Under the pieces are notes generated by a model. It made no database searches. It was not told where the DNA came from and saw only the letters and a program-made list of their open reading frames with translations. Shown one piece after another: positions 25,863-36,700 of a stretch of DNA of 64,000 bases. A program made the position numbers and the translations under genes. This stretch comes from Herminiimonas contaminans. GTDB taxonomy: Bacteria; Pseudomonadota; Gammaproteobacteria; Burkholderiales; Burkholderiaceae_D. The stretch's first letter is position 1; the number at the start of each line of letters is the position of its first letter. Location: positions 248,001-312,000 of the forward strand of contig NZ_JADOEL010000002.1 in the NCBI RefSeq assembly GCF_015645465.1, read 5' to 3'.

Positions 25863-28115
25863 ATGAAATTTCGCTTCCCCATCGTCATCATCGATGAAGA
25901 TTTCCGTTCCGAGAACACGTCCGGGCTCGGTATCCGCGCGCTGGCCGAAGCGATCGAGAAAGAAGGCATGGAAGTGCTGGGCGCGACCAGTTATGGCGAC
26001 CTGTCGCAGTTCGCGCAGCAGCAATCACGCGCGTCCGCTTTCATCCTGTCGATCGATGATGAAGAGTTCGGCGCCGGTTCGTTTGAAGAAACCGATTACG
26101 CATTGAAATCGCTGCGTGCCTTCGTCGAAGAAATCCGCCACAAGAACGCCGATATCCCGATTTACCTGTATGGCGAAACCCGCACCTCGCGCGATATCCC
26201 TAACGACATCCTGCGCGAACTGCACGGCTTCATCCATATGTTTGAAGACACGCCGGAATTCGTCGCGCGCCACATCATCCGCGAAGCCAAGTCCTATATG
26301 GATGGCCTGTCGCCACCATTCTTCCGCGCACTGGTGCACTACGCACAGGACGGTTCCTACTCATGGCACTGCCCGGGTCACTCCGGCGGCGTCGCTTTCC
26401 TGAAATCGCCTATCGGTCAAATGTTCCACCAATTCTTTGGTGAAAACATGCTGCGTGCTGACGTCTGTAACGCGGTGGAAGAACTTGGCCAGCTGCTCGA
26501 CCATACCGGTCCGGTCGCCGCTTCCGAACGCAATGCTGCGCGCATCTTCAATGCTGACCACTGCTACTTCGTCACCAACGGTACCTCGACCTCGAACAAG
26601 ATGGTCTGGCACTCGACCGTTGCACCTGGCGATATCGTCGTGGTTGACCGTAACTGCCATAAATCCATCCTGCACTCCATCATCATGTGCGGCGCGATCC
26701 CGGTCTTCCTGATGCCGACCCGTAACCACCTCGGCATCATCGGCCCGATTCCACTGTCGGAATTCTCGATGGAAAACATCCGCAAGAAAATCGAAGCGAA
26801 TCCATTTGCGCGCGAAGCGGCGAATAAAAAGCCACGCATCCTGACCATCACGCAATCGACCTATGACGGCGTGATCTACAACGTTGAAACCCTGAAAGAC
26901 TTGCTGGACGGCGAAATCGACACCCTGCACTTCGACGAAGCATGGTTGCCGCACGCGACCTTCCACGATTTCTACAAAGACATGCACGCGATCGGCAAGG
27001 ACCGTCCACGCGCCGAGAAATCGATGATCTTCTCGACCCAATCAACCCACAAATTGCTGGCTGGCCTGTCACAGGCATCGCAAATCCTGGTGCGCGAATC
27101 GCAAACCGTGAAGCTGGATCAGGACGCGTTCAATGAAGCCTATCTGATGCACACCTCGACTTCACCGCAATACTCGATCATCGCGTCCTGCGACGTCGCG
27201 GCGGCGATGATGGAAGCACCAGGCGGTACCGCACTGGTGGAAGAAAGCATTCTTGAAGCGCTGGACTTCCGCCGCGCGATGAAAAAAATTGATCAGGAAT
27301 GGGGTCAGGATTGGTGGTTCCAGGTCTGGGGACCGGACAGCTTCTCGGAAGATGGCATAGGCTCGCGCGACGACTGGATGATACGCGCCGAAGACGCATG
27401 GCACGGCTTTGGCGACCTGGCTCCGGGCTTCAACATGCTGGACCCGATCAAGGCGACCATCGTCAATCCGGGCTTGTCACTCGATGGCAAATTCAGCGAA
27501 TCAGGTATTCCTGCATCCATCGTCACCAAATACCTGGCAGAGCACGGCGTCATCATTGAAAAATGCGGCCTGTACTCATTCTTCATCATGTTCACCATCG
27601 GCATTACCAAAGGCCGCTGGAATACCTTGCTGACTGCGCTGCAACAGTTCAAGGACGACTACGACAAGAACCAGCCTATGTGGCGCATTCTGCCGGAATT
27701 CGCAGCTGCGAATCCACGCTACGAGCGCATCGGTCTGCGCGACCTGTGCCAGCAGATTCATGACTTCTACAAAGCCTATGACGTGGCACGCCTGACGACA
27801 GAGATGTATCTGTCCGACATGCAGCCAGCGATGAAACCGTCGGATGCATTTGCAAAAATGGCGCACCGTGAAATCGATCGCGTACCTATCGACGAACTGG
27901 AAGGTCGTGTTACTTCCATCCTGTTGACACCGTATCCACCGGGCATTCCTTTGCTGATCCCGGGCGAACGCTTCAACAAGACCATCGTCGACTACCTGCG
28001 CTTTGCACGTGACTTCAATGAAAAATTCCCGGGCTTCGAAACCGATGTCCACGGTCTGGTCACACGCGAAGTCGACGGCAAACGCGGTTACTTCGTCGAT
28101 TGCGTCCGTCAATAA
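25863..28115 (+). CDS. PLP-dependent Orn/Lys/Arg decarboxylase, large form
   Basis: 750 residues from ATG 25863, near the length of biodegradative arginine decarboxylase AdiA. An N-terminal receiver-like wing domain (FPIVIIDEDFRSENTSGLG) is followed by the PLP domain: SWHCPGHSGGVAF, LHFDEAWLPHATF and the PLP lysine in STQSTHKLLAGLSQASQ. It removes CO2 from arginine, lysine or ornithine, consuming a proton and yielding a polyamine precursor. Exact substrate is uncertain. No antiporter gene is adjacent, so a biosynthetic role is as likely as acid resistance. A VOC-family gene follows after 12 bases. Confidence 0.88.
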   Translation: MKFRFPIVIIDEDFRSENTSGLGIRALAEAIEKEGMEVLGATSYGDLSQFAQQQSRASAFILSIDDEEFGAGSFEETDYALKSLRAFVEEIRHKNADIPIYLYGETRTSRDIPNDILRELHGFIHMFEDTPEFVARHIIREAKSYMDGLSPPFFRALVHYAQDGSYSWHCPGHSGGVAFLKSPIGQMFHQFFGENMLRADVCNAVEELGQLLDHTGPVAASERNAARIFNADHCYFVTNGTSTSNKMVWHSTVAPGDIVVVDRNCHKSILHSIIMCGAIPVFLMPTRNHLGIIGPIPLSEFSMENIRKKIEANPFAREAANKKPRILTITQSTYDGVIYNVETLKDLLDGEIDTLHFDEAWLPHATFHDFYKDMHAIGKDRPRAEKSMIFSTQSTHKLLAGLSQASQILVRESQTVKLDQDAFNEAYLMHTSTSPQYSIIASCDVAAAMMEAPGGTALVEESILEALDFRRAMKKIDQEWGQDWWFQVWGPDSFSEDGIGSRDDWMIRAEDAWHGFGDLAPGFNMLDPIKATIVNPGLSLDGKFSESGIPASIVTKYLAEHGVIIEKCGLYSFFIMFTIGITKGRWNTLLTALQQFKDDYDKNQPMWRILPEFAAANPRYERIGLRDLCQQIHDFYKAYDVARLTTEMYLSDMQPAMKPSDAFAKMAHREIDRVPIDELEGRVTSILLTPYPPGIPLLIPGERFNKTIVDYLRFARDFNEKFPGFETDVHGLVTREVDGKRGYFVDCVRQ

Positions 28116-28127
28116 CAGGGATATGCA

Positions 28128-28550
28128 ATGAAGCCTCGTATCAGCGTCATCACATTAGCTGTCGATGACCTGGAACGAGCGCTGCGTTTCTATCGCGACG
28201 GTCTGGGATTGGCCACACAAGGCATCATAGGCAAAGAATTCGAACACGGCGCCGTCGCCTTCTTCGATTTGCAGGCCGGTCTCAAACTGGCATTGTGGCC
28301 ACGCGCCAGCCTGGTACACGATGCCGGCATCCCCCGCTCTCCCGCCAGCTCCAGCGAACTCAGCCTCGGCCACAATGTCTCATCGAAAGCCGAAGTGGAT
28401 GCGGTGATGTTGCAAGCCAGGAATGCCGGTGCCGAAATCGTCAAGGCGGCACACGATACTTTCTGGGGTGGCTACGCAGGCTACTTCAAGGACCCCGACC
28501 AGCATCTGTGGGAAGTCGTCTGGAACCCGGCATGGGATGCACCGGACTGA
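28128..28550 (+). CDS. VOC-family (glyoxalase/bleomycin-resistance fold) protein
   Basis: 140 residues. The start KPRISVITLAVDDLERALRF and the end GYAGYFKDPDQHLWEVVWNP are characteristic of a single-domain VOC protein with the paired beta-alpha-beta-beta-beta modules. Members are metal-dependent lyases, dioxygenases or binding proteins, and the reaction here is unknown. It is close behind the decarboxylase and probably shares its mRNA. A separate exported protein gene follows after 32 bases. Confidence 0.8.
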   Translation: MKPRISVITLAVDDLERALRFYRDGLGLATQGIIGKEFEHGAVAFFDLQAGLKLALWPRASLVHDAGIPRSPASSSELSLGHNVSSKAEVDAVMLQARNAGAEIVKAAHDTFWGGYAGYFKDPDQHLWEVVWNPAWDAPD

Positions 28551-28582
28551 ACACAGCAGCATCAGTCAATCAGAAATGTTTT

Positions 28583-29032
28583 ATGAAAAAAATCGCACTC
28601 TTACTCGCTGCGCTGATCGCTACAGCCAGCAGCTTTGCAGCCGACAACGGCGGTCGTGTCATCAAGAGCGGACTCTTCCCTGCGACCAAAGGCATGGTAG
28701 TCGTCGCCGAAGGGGACTATGAACCGCGTGGTATAGGCAGCTACACGCTGCGCGTCTATGCAAAGAATGATCCGGCCTATCCATACGATGAATTCCTCAC
28801 CGGCACCATACGCCCGCGTAACGGCACGGTGGAAAGCCTGACGTTCGCCGACATCGACCGCGACGGCACACCGGAAATCATCGTCACCACACGCTATGTC
28901 GGCAGCGGCAACTACGTCACGGTCGACGCCTTCCGCCTGCGCAAGAAGAACCTGCAACTCGTCACCTCGATTGCAGGCATGGATGCCGGCAAGGATGCGA
29001 TACAGGCCTTGAAGAAAAAGCTCGGCAAATAA
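28583..29032 (+). CDS. PliI-like periplasmic protein (I-type lysozyme inhibitor family)
   Basis: 149 residues with a signal peptide (KKIALLLAALIATASSFAAD). The mature part contains VVVAEGDYEPRGIGSYTLRV, TGTIRPRNG, ADIDRDGTPEIIV and YVGSGNYVTVDAF, which resemble the PliI family that blocks invertebrate-type lysozymes. Assignment comes from recalled family pattern and is moderate. No SD-like site is obvious before ATG 28583. It may be the last gene of the decarboxylase transcript, though the functions seem unrelated. Confidence 0.6.
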   Translation: MKKIALLLAALIATASSFAADNGGRVIKSGLFPATKGMVVVAEGDYEPRGIGSYTLRVYAKNDPAYPYDEFLTGTIRPRNGTVESLTFADIDRDGTPEIIVTTRYVGSGNYVTVDAFRLRKKNLQLVTSIAGMDAGKDAIQALKKKLGK

Positions 29033-29070
29033 GAAATGAAACAGACGGGTGAGACGCTACTTTCATCCGT

Positions 29071-29601
29071 TCACACCCAGCTATTCCCCAGCAAAGCCAC
29101 CAGGCTACCCACCAGCAGCAACCACAGCGGATGGATGCGCGTCTTCCACGCCAGCAAAGCGCTGACGACTGTAATCACGGTCAGTAGCCAGTTGCTATCC
29201 GATGCATGTGCAATCACTGCCGCACTGGCCGCCACGATCCCAGCCGTCACCGGCACCATGCCTGACTGTATGTAAGCACGCCACGGTTTATCCTTGAAAC
29301 GCTCCCATGCGTGTAGCGACATGATGGTCAGCAACGACGATGGACCGAATTTGGCAATCGCAGTCACCAGCATCCCGGCCCAACCCGCCACCTGCCAGCC
29401 AACCAGATTTACTATCATCATGTTCGGCCCCGGCGCAGCCTGGCTCAAGGCAAACAAGGCACTGAATTCCTTGGCCGTCATCCATTGATGCACCTCGACG
29501 ACCTGGCGCTGCATCTCCGGCAGGATGGCATTGCCGCCACCAAAAGCCAGCAGCGACAGTTGCGAAAAAATGAGGAATAAGGCGATCAGGGTCTGCGTCA
29601 T
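29071..29601 (-). CDS. Chromate transporter family protein, second half
   Basis: 176 residues from ATG 29601. LLAFGGGNAILPEMQRQVV and FALSQAAPGPNMMIVNLVGW are the signature of a CHR domain. Several hydrophobic helices fill the rest. It overlaps the upstream half by 4 bases (ATGA), so the two short proteins are made together and should pair with opposite membrane topology. CHR proteins export chromate, or sulfate-like anions when not linked to resistance. No other chromate resistance gene is nearby. Confidence 0.88.
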   Translation of the reverse strand: MTQTLIALFLIFSQLSLLAFGGGNAILPEMQRQVVEVHQWMTAKEFSALFALSQAAPGPNMMIVNLVGWQVAGWAGMLVTAIAKFGPSSLLTIMSLHAWERFKDKPWRAYIQSGMVPVTAGIVAASAAVIAHASDSNWLLTVITVVSALLAWKTRIHPLWLLLVGSLVALLGNSWV

Positions 29602-30173
29602 TTCTTGCTCCTCGCGGTGACCCAGATACTCAGCGGCGTCATCACCAGCATCACCCACAGCAAAGGCCAGCGTAGCAATGCGATCGCGATGAAACAAAGT
29701 ATCGCCACCAGCGCCATCAAATATTTTCCACGCAGCTGCACGATTATCTTCAGCGCCATCGCCACCAGCAAGCCGGCTGCGGCTGCCGCCAAGCCGGCAA
29801 ATACATGCGCAACCTGCGCATCATTCTGGAAACGTTCATACAACATGCCGAGCAACACCAAGACTACAGACGGCATTGCGACCAGGCCCATGATGGAAAC
29901 AAAAGCTCCTCTCACTCCGTGAAAACGCATACCGACCGCGACCGACAGATTAATCATATTTCCGCCGGGCAGAAACTGACACAGACCGAGTAATTCAGTG
30001 AACTCGGCTTCACTCAGCCAGCGCTTGTCTTCGACCAGCATGCGATGCGCAAGCGGCAAGGCGCCGCCGAAGGCCATCATGCCCAGCCCCAGGAAGCCGA
30101 GGAATAGTTGCCGCAACGTTGGTGCTGCGCCCTGCTCCATCGCGACTTCTGCTGTGTGTGTACTGCTTTCCAT
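29598..30173 (-). CDS. Chromate transporter family protein, first half
   Basis: 191 residues. GLGMMAFGGALPLAHRMLVE and LCQFLPGGNMINLSVAVG are the N-terminal CHR domain motifs; four to six helices follow. It is the partner of the downstream half, forming a split short-chain transporter. A LysR gene is divergent with 98 bases between, so inducible expression is likely. Confidence 0.88.
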   Translation of the reverse strand: MESSTHTAEVAMEQGAAPTLRQLFLGFLGLGMMAFGGALPLAHRMLVEDKRWLSEAEFTELLGLCQFLPGGNMINLSVAVGMRFHGVRGAFVSIMGLVAMPSVVLVLLGMLYERFQNDAQVAHVFAGLAAAAAGLLVAMALKIIVQLRGKYLMALVAILCFIAIALLRWPLLWVMLVMTPLSIWVTARSKK

Positions 30174-30271
30174 AATCTTGCTTCCGTCTCACATCTCAAT
30201 AGGCGGAAGTTTACGCTTGCCGAGTCATTCAGTCTAATATATGGAATCGTCATTAAGCATACATAAAATAT

Positions 30272-31177
30272 ATGTCATCCATAGACCTGCGCCTGCTGCG
30301 CTACTTTGTCGTGGTAGCGGAAGAAGGCCATCTGACCAAAGCCGCGCAGCGTATAGGCATACAGCAGCCGCCGCTGAGCCAGCAAATCCGTGCACTGGAA
30401 AACGAGCTGGGCGTCACCCTGTTCCGCCGTATGCCACGCGGGATGGAACTAACCGAAAGCGGTCAGGCGCTACTGATCGATGCGCGCCTGATACTGGAGC
30501 AGGTCAACACGACGATAGAAGGCGTACGCCGCATCTCGCTCGGTGAAAGCGGCCGCCTCGCAGTCGGCTTCACCGAGTCGGCGGCACTGCATCCTTTCAT
30601 TCCGGCCGTGATACGCGCGTTCCGGCAAAAATCGCCGGGCGTCATCATGGCGGTCGAAGAAAGCAACACCAATGAGCTGGTCGAGGACTTGCGCCACAAT
30701 CGCCTCGACGTCGCCTTCATACGCTCGCCTATAGGCAGCGCTGCTGGCCTGAAAATGGAAACCATGCTGGTGGAAGAAATGATCGTCGCGCTGCCGATCA
30801 CCCACAAGCTGGCACAACGACGCAAGAGCCTGCCGCTGACGGCATTAGCTGAAGATGACTTCATCCTCAACCGTCGCCCGAGCGGTCCCGGCCTGTACGA
30901 CAGTGTGATCGCTGCGTGCCGTGCGGCCGGATTCAGCCCGCGTGTCGTACAGGAAGCAAAAAAGAATTTATCGACGCTGAGCCTGGTCGCAGCAGGACTG
31001 GGAGTCTCTATCGTGCCCGCCTCGATGCGGCACGTACAATTGAAGGAAGTGGTTTACCTGAAACTAGAACAGGCACCCGACTTACGTGCGCCGCTGCATC
31101 TGGCATATCGCGATGAAGCGCAATCGGGTGCTGCGGAGAAGATGATTATCGAAGCGAGGAAGCTGGCGCAGCGTTGA
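30272..31177 (+). CDS. LysR-family transcriptional regulator
   Basis: 301 residues. HTH in HLTKAAQRIGIQQPPLSQQI, followed by LENELGVTLFRRMPRGMELT. The effector domain has VGFTESAALHPFIP and VAAGLGVSIVPASM, as in the BenM/CatM-like group. It is divergent from the split chromate transporter and likely regulates it. In the shared promoter ACATA-AAATA-TATGT (30259-30274) overlaps its own start codon, a possible autoregulatory site. Confidence 0.92.
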   Translation: MSSIDLRLLRYFVVVAEEGHLTKAAQRIGIQQPPLSQQIRALENELGVTLFRRMPRGMELTESGQALLIDARLILEQVNTTIEGVRRISLGESGRLAVGFTESAALHPFIPAVIRAFRQKSPGVIMAVEESNTNELVEDLRHNRLDVAFIRSPIGSAAGLKMETMLVEEMIVALPITHKLAQRRKSLPLTALAEDDFILNRRPSGPGLYDSVIAACRAAGFSPRVVQEAKKNLSTLSLVAAGLGVSIVPASMRHVQLKEVVYLKLEQAPDLRAPLHLAYRDEAQSGAAEKMIIEARKLAQR

Positions 31178-31188
31178 AGATATTAAAT

Positions 31189-31593
31189 CTATTCCTGGAA
31201 ACTGCGATCATACAAAGCAGTCAGCTCTTGCTCTGAAAGTTTATGGTCTGCACAAATACAATAGCCGCTACGCGACACAATCTTGTACGGGATCAAACCC
31301 AAAAAAGCTGGGACGAAATCATAATCATAGGAGTCGATCATGGTTTCGCTATACTCCACGCCCTTACACGCTAAAGCAGCTTGTTCATTCCACATGGTTT
31401 GCGCGGAGCCATAATTGGGAATAGGTCCCGCATTGGTTTGTACTTTGACATAGTACAAACCAGGCTTGACCAAACGAGTGGCCACACCACCTCCCAAAGG
31501 AGCGCGTTCTCCCGTACTAAGGTTATAACTGGAGGCACACCCTGCCAGCGCAGCAGACAAGGTTAAGAGAAGCAAAAATCTGGGGGACATCAT
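31189..31593 (-). CDS. Small lipoprotein of unknown function
   Basis: 134 residues with a lipoprotein signal (LLLLTLSAALAGCASSY; lipobox LAGC). The mature domain has four further Cys residues (one in ALACKGVEY, and CIC near the C-terminal end among them). I do not recognise the family. It is convergent with the LysR gene and 68 bases downstream of another exported protein gene. A second Met directly follows the first, so the start could be 31590. Confidence 0.65.
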   Translation of the reverse strand: MMSPRFLLLLTLSAALAGCASSYNLSTGERAPLGGGVATRLVKPGLYYVKVQTNAGPIPNYGSAQTMWNEQAALACKGVEYSETMIDSYDYDFVPAFLGLIPYKIVSRSGYCICADHKLSEQELTALYDRSFQE

Positions 31594-31661
31594 GGTGACA
31601 GCTATACCTTCTCTGAAGTATTTAAAACCTGCTCATGGAATTTAGTGCGACGCTGATACTT

Positions 31662-32384
31662 TTAGCCGCGCACTTCTTCTTCGGCTTCTGCCGGTTGCAC
31701 AGCAGGCTGTGCTTCTGGTTTCACTTCTGGTTGCGCTTGCGGCTGCACTTCAGGCTGCACCTGATTCGGTGCTTCGGTCTGTACTACCGGAGGTTTGGCC
31801 GTATGTTTGGCAACCTGCACGCCTTCGATAAAGCTTGCTGCATCTTTGGCCAGATCCTCAACCACCGCGTCGCCGCGGTGCGACATGCCGACCATGAAGC
31901 CTACACCTGGCACCGTAGGATGCTGGCAGTACAGCGAATTAAACTGCAGCATCAACTTCACGGTTTCAGTCGCTGAAGTAGCGGTCTTTGCCTTCATGTC
32001 TTCGGTTACACCGACATACTTTACGCATGGGTAACCACGCTGTTCGGTATATTCAAAATCAGCCGAGACTGGCTTGAAGCGCTCGACTGGCGAATCGGCT
32101 TGCACGCCTTGTTTCACCAGCTCCTCAAACTCACGCTTGCCCTGGAAATCGGGCAAGGCAAACAAACTGACTTGTGCGATAAAGCTTTCATTGACGGCCT
32201 CACCGGGACGGGCAAAAGCCAGCTCTGCCTGCGATGACTTGGCGATCATCCAGTCACCGGTCAGCGGTGCACGCACGTCCAGGAAAGCATTGGAAAACAT
32301 CTTCCCGGCCGGTACCAACGCTTGTGCATGCGACAGCGCAGGCAGCGCGCACAGCAACGCGACCATGCGCGCATATTTCTTCAT
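31662..32384 (-). CDS. Secreted protein with Gln/Pro-rich tail, unknown function
   Basis: 240 residues from ATG 32384, where a clean signal peptide begins (MKKYARMVALLCALPALSHA). The globular part (about 25-185) contains RGYPCVKYVGVTEDM and YCQHPTVPGVGFMVGMSHRG, suggesting one disulfide. The C-terminal 45 residues are an imperfect QPEVQPQAQPEVKPEAQP repeat rich in Pro, Gln and Glu, probably disordered. It starts 20 bases after dcd. No function can be given. Confidence 0.65.
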   Translation of the reverse strand: MKKYARMVALLCALPALSHAQALVPAGKMFSNAFLDVRAPLTGDWMIAKSSQAELAFARPGEAVNESFIAQVSLFALPDFQGKREFEELVKQGVQADSPVERFKPVSADFEYTEQRGYPCVKYVGVTEDMKAKTATSATETVKLMLQFNSLYCQHPTVPGVGFMVGMSHRGDAVVEDLAKDAASFIEGVQVAKHTAKPPVVQTEAPNQVQPEVQPQAQPEVKPEAQPAVQPAEAEEEVRG

Positions 32385-32404
32385 GGGGAAACCGCTCAGA
32401 GGCA

Positions 32405-32971
32405 TCAGGTTTTAGGCAGGGTCACACCGTGTTGGCCTTGATACTTGCCGCCACGATCTTTGTACGATGTTTCGCAGACTTCATCGCTTTCAAAAAACAG
32501 CACCTGGGCGCAACCTTCACCGGCATAAATCTTCGCTGGCAATGGTGTGGTGTTGGAGAACTCCAGAGTCACATAGCCTTCCCATTCAGGTTCGAATGGC
32601 GTCACGTTGACGATGATGCCGCAGCGTGCGTAAGTTGATTTGCCGAGGCAGATGGTCAACACATTGCGCGGGATGCGGAAGTACTCGATGGTACGCGCCA
32701 GTGCGAAAGAGTTAGGCGGGATGATGCAGACATCGCTCTTGATATCGACGAAAGAGTTTTCATCGAAGTTTTTCGGATCGACTATGGTGCTGTTGATGTT
32801 CGTAAAAATCTTGAATTCATCGGCGCAGCGTATATCGTAGCCGTAAGATGAGGTGCCGTAGGAGACGATCTTCTGGCCGTTGGACTGACGCACCTGACCC
32901 GGCTCGAACGGTTCGATCATGCCGGTTTGCTCTGCCATGCGGCGTATCCATTTATCGGATTTGATGGTCAT
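32405..32971 (-). CDS. dcd: dCTP deaminase
   Basis: 188 residues. Dcd deaminates dCTP to dUTP, feeding dUMP to ThyA. The family blocks [55 protein letters not shown] and [13 protein letters not shown] are all present, including the catalytic Glu in VTLEFSN. Length matches the bacterial enzyme. Two exported proteins of unknown function flank it. Confidence 0.97.
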   Translation of the reverse strand: MTIKSDKWIRRMAEQTGMIEPFEPGQVRQSNGQKIVSYGTSSYGYDIRCADEFKIFTNINSTIVDPKNFDENSFVDIKSDVCIIPPNSFALARTIEYFRIPRNVLTICLGKSTYARCGIIVNVTPFEPEWEGYVTLEFSNTTPLPAKIYAGEGCAQVLFFESDEVCETSYKDRGGKYQGQHGVTLPKT

Positions 32972-33024
32972 ATTCTTCGATTTAAGTGAGTGTTGTAAGG
33001 AATTTCCGCAATTTTACGCGTTTT

Positions 33025-33693
33025 TTACTGCTTCACGGCATAACTCAGCTTGCAGGCAGCTTGTCCGGCACCACCGCACAAGGTGTATTTTTTCATCGCA
33101 TTCAGATACTGTGCGGCTTTTTCCGGCGCAAGTCTCCACGGCAGGTTCATGGCTCGCTGCTCCACCGTCGCCGGCCTCCAGCCATATTGAATCTGAAAAA
33201 AATAATCCCTGCCCTCGGCATAGGCAATGAATGCCCCTTCCCCGTGTGGCGCGGCAGGACCATACGCATCGCAAAAACCACCACTCACGGCAAATGGAAT
33301 GCCATTGAAGGTATTTATTCTTTGCACCATTTGGGCATTTTTACCGGGACAAGCTTTTTGCGCATCTTCCATGAATTTTTGCAAAAGAATCGCCGCGAAA
33401 TTCATTTTCTGGTCCCTGATCTGCTGCAGGATTTCAGGATCTGGATACTTGAATCGCCTGACCAATAAATAACCGCCACGCCAAGATTCGATTGTTTCAT
33501 CTTGAGGGATGTATTCAACGTAGTAATTACCGTCAGCCTCGCCTTCCATCCATGCCAGCCGCCATCCAGCAGGAGGCTCGAAATCAAGTCGTTCGCCTTG
33601 CACAGCGAAACTATCACCATCCGCTGCAGCAACACTACCCGCCAGCATGCATGAAATGATTGCCGCCAGGGCCACCTTACTCACTGTTTTCAT
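33025..33693 (-). CDS. Exported protein of unknown function
   Basis: 222 residues with a signal peptide (VALAAIISCMLAGSVAAAD). The mature part begins with FAVQGERLDFEPPAGWRLAW, common in uncharacterised exported proteins, and ends with four Cys-bearing segments that could form disulfides (KKYTLCGGAGQAACKLSY). The layout resembles the secreted protein at 31662-32384: signal, then an aromatic-rich domain with a stress-like name only. I do not recognise a family with known activity. Confidence 0.65.
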   Translation of the reverse strand: MKTVSKVALAAIISCMLAGSVAAADGDSFAVQGERLDFEPPAGWRLAWMEGEADGNYYVEYIPQDETIESWRGGYLLVRRFKYPDPEILQQIRDQKMNFAAILLQKFMEDAQKACPGKNAQMVQRINTFNGIPFAVSGGFCDAYGPAAPHGEGAFIAYAEGRDYFFQIQYGWRPATVEQRAMNLPWRLAPEKAAQYLNAMKKYTLCGGAGQAACKLSYAVKQ

Positions 33694-33739
33694 TTGTCCC
33701 GCTTATTAAAATCAATATCGAATACCTGAAACCCGAAAC

Positions 33740-36700
33740 TTAGCGCTGCATAGATTCCCACACCTTTTGCAAACGCTTGACCGATACCGGCATAGGCGTA
33801 CGCAATTCCTGCGCAAACAGGGACACCCGCAACTCTTCCAGCAACCAGCGGAACTCCGTCATCTTCGGATCGCCATGGCGTTCCTTCAACGCCCGTTGCC
33901 ACGGTGCTGCCGCCTGCTGCCATTCGGCCATCGACCGCATATCACGCGCCGGATCGGCACGCAATTTATCGATACGTACATTGATGGCTTTCAGGTAGCG
34001 CGGGAAATGCGTGAGATTGGTGTAATCGTTGTCCGCGATAAAACGTTTGCCCACCAGGCCCTGCAATTGCGCCTGCATATCGTTCACAGCCTGCATATGT
34101 GCTTTCACCGTTTGCAGCTTCTTCGGCAAAGCATGGTACTCAGTCAGCACCAGGCCCACCAGACGAGCAATCTCATTTACCAGCAAACCTAGCCTTGATT
34201 TGCCTTCATCCTTGCGTGCATTGAATTGCTCTGCCGTTTTCGGCAAAGGCTCTTGCAGGCAAGCGCGTTCCAGTCCGGCGTGGATGATCTGCTCACGCAA
34301 TTCTTCCTGCGAACCCAGCGCCATGAACTGCATGCCCATTTGTTGCAAACCGGGGATATTCTTTTCCAGGTACTTCAGCTGTTCTTTCAACTGCAAGGCC
34401 AGCAAGCGGCGCAACCCGATCCGGTGCACACGCGCCGCTTCATTCGGATCATCAAACACTTCCAGGTCGCAATACGTGCCTTTGTCGACCAAGGCCGGGA
34501 AGCCGATCAGCGTTTGCTTGCCCTGCTGGATTTCCAGCAATTCCGGCAATTCGCCAAAGGTCCAGCTCGTCAGGTTTTGATGGATGCCGGTTGCGGCCGA
34601 CATTGGTGATGTTGCCTTGTTGTTCGTTGCAGGTGTAGCCGCTTTACCAGGTACTTGCACTTGTGCCGCCTGCGCCATCGGTGCAGCCGTCTTTTCCGCG
34701 ATGCGCTGGAAACTTTCGCGCGCCTGCCCACCAAACTCGTTACGCAAGGAAGCGAGGTTACGCCCCATTTCCAACTGGCGTCCATGCTCATCAATCACTT
34801 TGAAATTCATGAATTGATGGGCGGACAGGGTTTCCAGTTTGTAGTCTGTGGTCTTGCTGGCGATGCCGGTTTGTTCACGTACGTCAGCAATCACTGCATC
34901 CAGCAGGCTGCCTTTACCGAAGGCATGTGCTTCCTGCACGCGATCACAGAAACCAGCCGCGTAATCCGGCAGCGGTACGCAATGACGACGCAGCTTTTGC
35001 GGCAAGGACTTCAGCAGCAGATGCACTTTTTCCTTCAGCATGCCCGGCACCAGCCATTCGCAACGATCAGCCGATACCTGATTCAACGCATACAGCGGCA
35101 CGGCCAGCGTTACGCCATCACGCGGCGTACCCGGTTCGAAGTGATAGGACAAGGCCATATCGACGCCAGCGACATTCATCACTTTCGGGAATAGCTCGGT
35201 GGTGACACCGGCTGCTTCATGCCGCATCAGGTCATCGCGATTCAGGTAGAGCAACTTCGGCTCTTTGGCCGTCGCATCCTTGTGCCACTTCTCGAAGCTG
35301 ATGCCATTGTGGACATCAGCCGGGATCAGCTTGTCGTAGAACGCGGCGATCAGCTCATCATCGACCAGCACGTCGAGGCGACGTGATTTGTGTTCGAGGT
35401 TTTCTATCTCGCGCACCAACTTGTGGTTATGCGCAAAGAAAGGCGCGCGCGTTTCAAAGTCACCGCCTACCAGTGCATCACGAATAAAGATTTCACGTGC
35501 ATCGGAAGGATTGATCAGGCCGTACTGGATGCGACGCTGGCTATACACCACGAGGCCATAAAGAGTCGCACGCTCATAGGCGGATACCTGAGCCGTACGT
35601 TTTTCCCAGCGCGGTTCGCCATAGGATTTCTTCAGCAAATGACCGGCCACACGCTCCAGCCATTCCGGCTGTATCTGCGCAATGCAGCGCGCATACAGAC
35701 GCGTGGTGTCGACCAGCTCGGCCGCCATCACCCATTTGCCTGCTTTCTTGATCAGGCTGGAGCCCGGCCAGATATGGAATTTGATACCGCGGGCACCTAG
35801 GTAATGCGGCTCATCCTCAGCCTTGAAGCCGATATTGCCGAGCAAACCGGTCAACAGTGCGGTGTGCAACTGTTCATAGGTAGCTGGCGCTTCGTTCAGA
35901 CGCCAGCCTTGCTCGCGCACGATAGTCAGCAGCTGCGAATGCACATCGCGCCATTCACGCAGGCGTAATTGCGACAGGAAGTTGGCGCGGCATTCTTCCT
36001 GCAGCAAGCGATTCGATTTCTTGTGCGCGATCGCATCTTCAAACCATTTCCAGATTTTCAGATAGCTACTGAATTCCGATTTTTCATCGGCGAATTTTTT
36101 GTGTGCATTGTCCGCCGCAGCCTGTGCTTCCATCGGCCGGTCACGCGGGTCCTGCACCGACAAGGCGGCAGCGATGATCAGTACTTCAGTCAGGCAGACA
36201 TTGTCTTTCGCCGCCAGGATCATGCGCCCTACGCGCGGATCCAGCGGCAGTTTGGCCAGTTCACGACCCAGGCGTGTCAGCTTGTTTTCATCATCGACTG
36301 CGCCCAACTCTTGCAGCAACTGATAACCGTCGGCGATCGCACGGCCCAGCGGCGGTTCGATGAAGGGGAAAGTTTCCACATCGGTCAGATGCAGCGACTT
36401 CATGCGCAGGATGACGGAAGCCAGCGACGAGCGCAGGATTTCCGGCTCGGTGAATTTAGGTCGCAGCAAATAATCCTGTTCGTCATACAGACGGATACAG
36501 ACACCAGCCGAGACACGACCACAACGACCGGCGCGCTGGTTCGCTGCCGATTGTGCAATCGGTTCTATCTGCAGCTGTTCAACCTTATTCCGATAGCTGT
36601 AGCGCTTGACGCGTGCCAGCCCGGCATCGACCACAAAGCGGATACCAGGCACAGTCAGCGACGTTTCGGCGACGTTGGTAGCCAGCACGATACGACGTGC

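Noticed and set aside
31662-32300. Tandem protein repeat as a functional repeat domain in the secreted protein
   Set aside because: The Gln/Pro/Glu tail is imperfect low-complexity sequence and does not match a known repeat fold.
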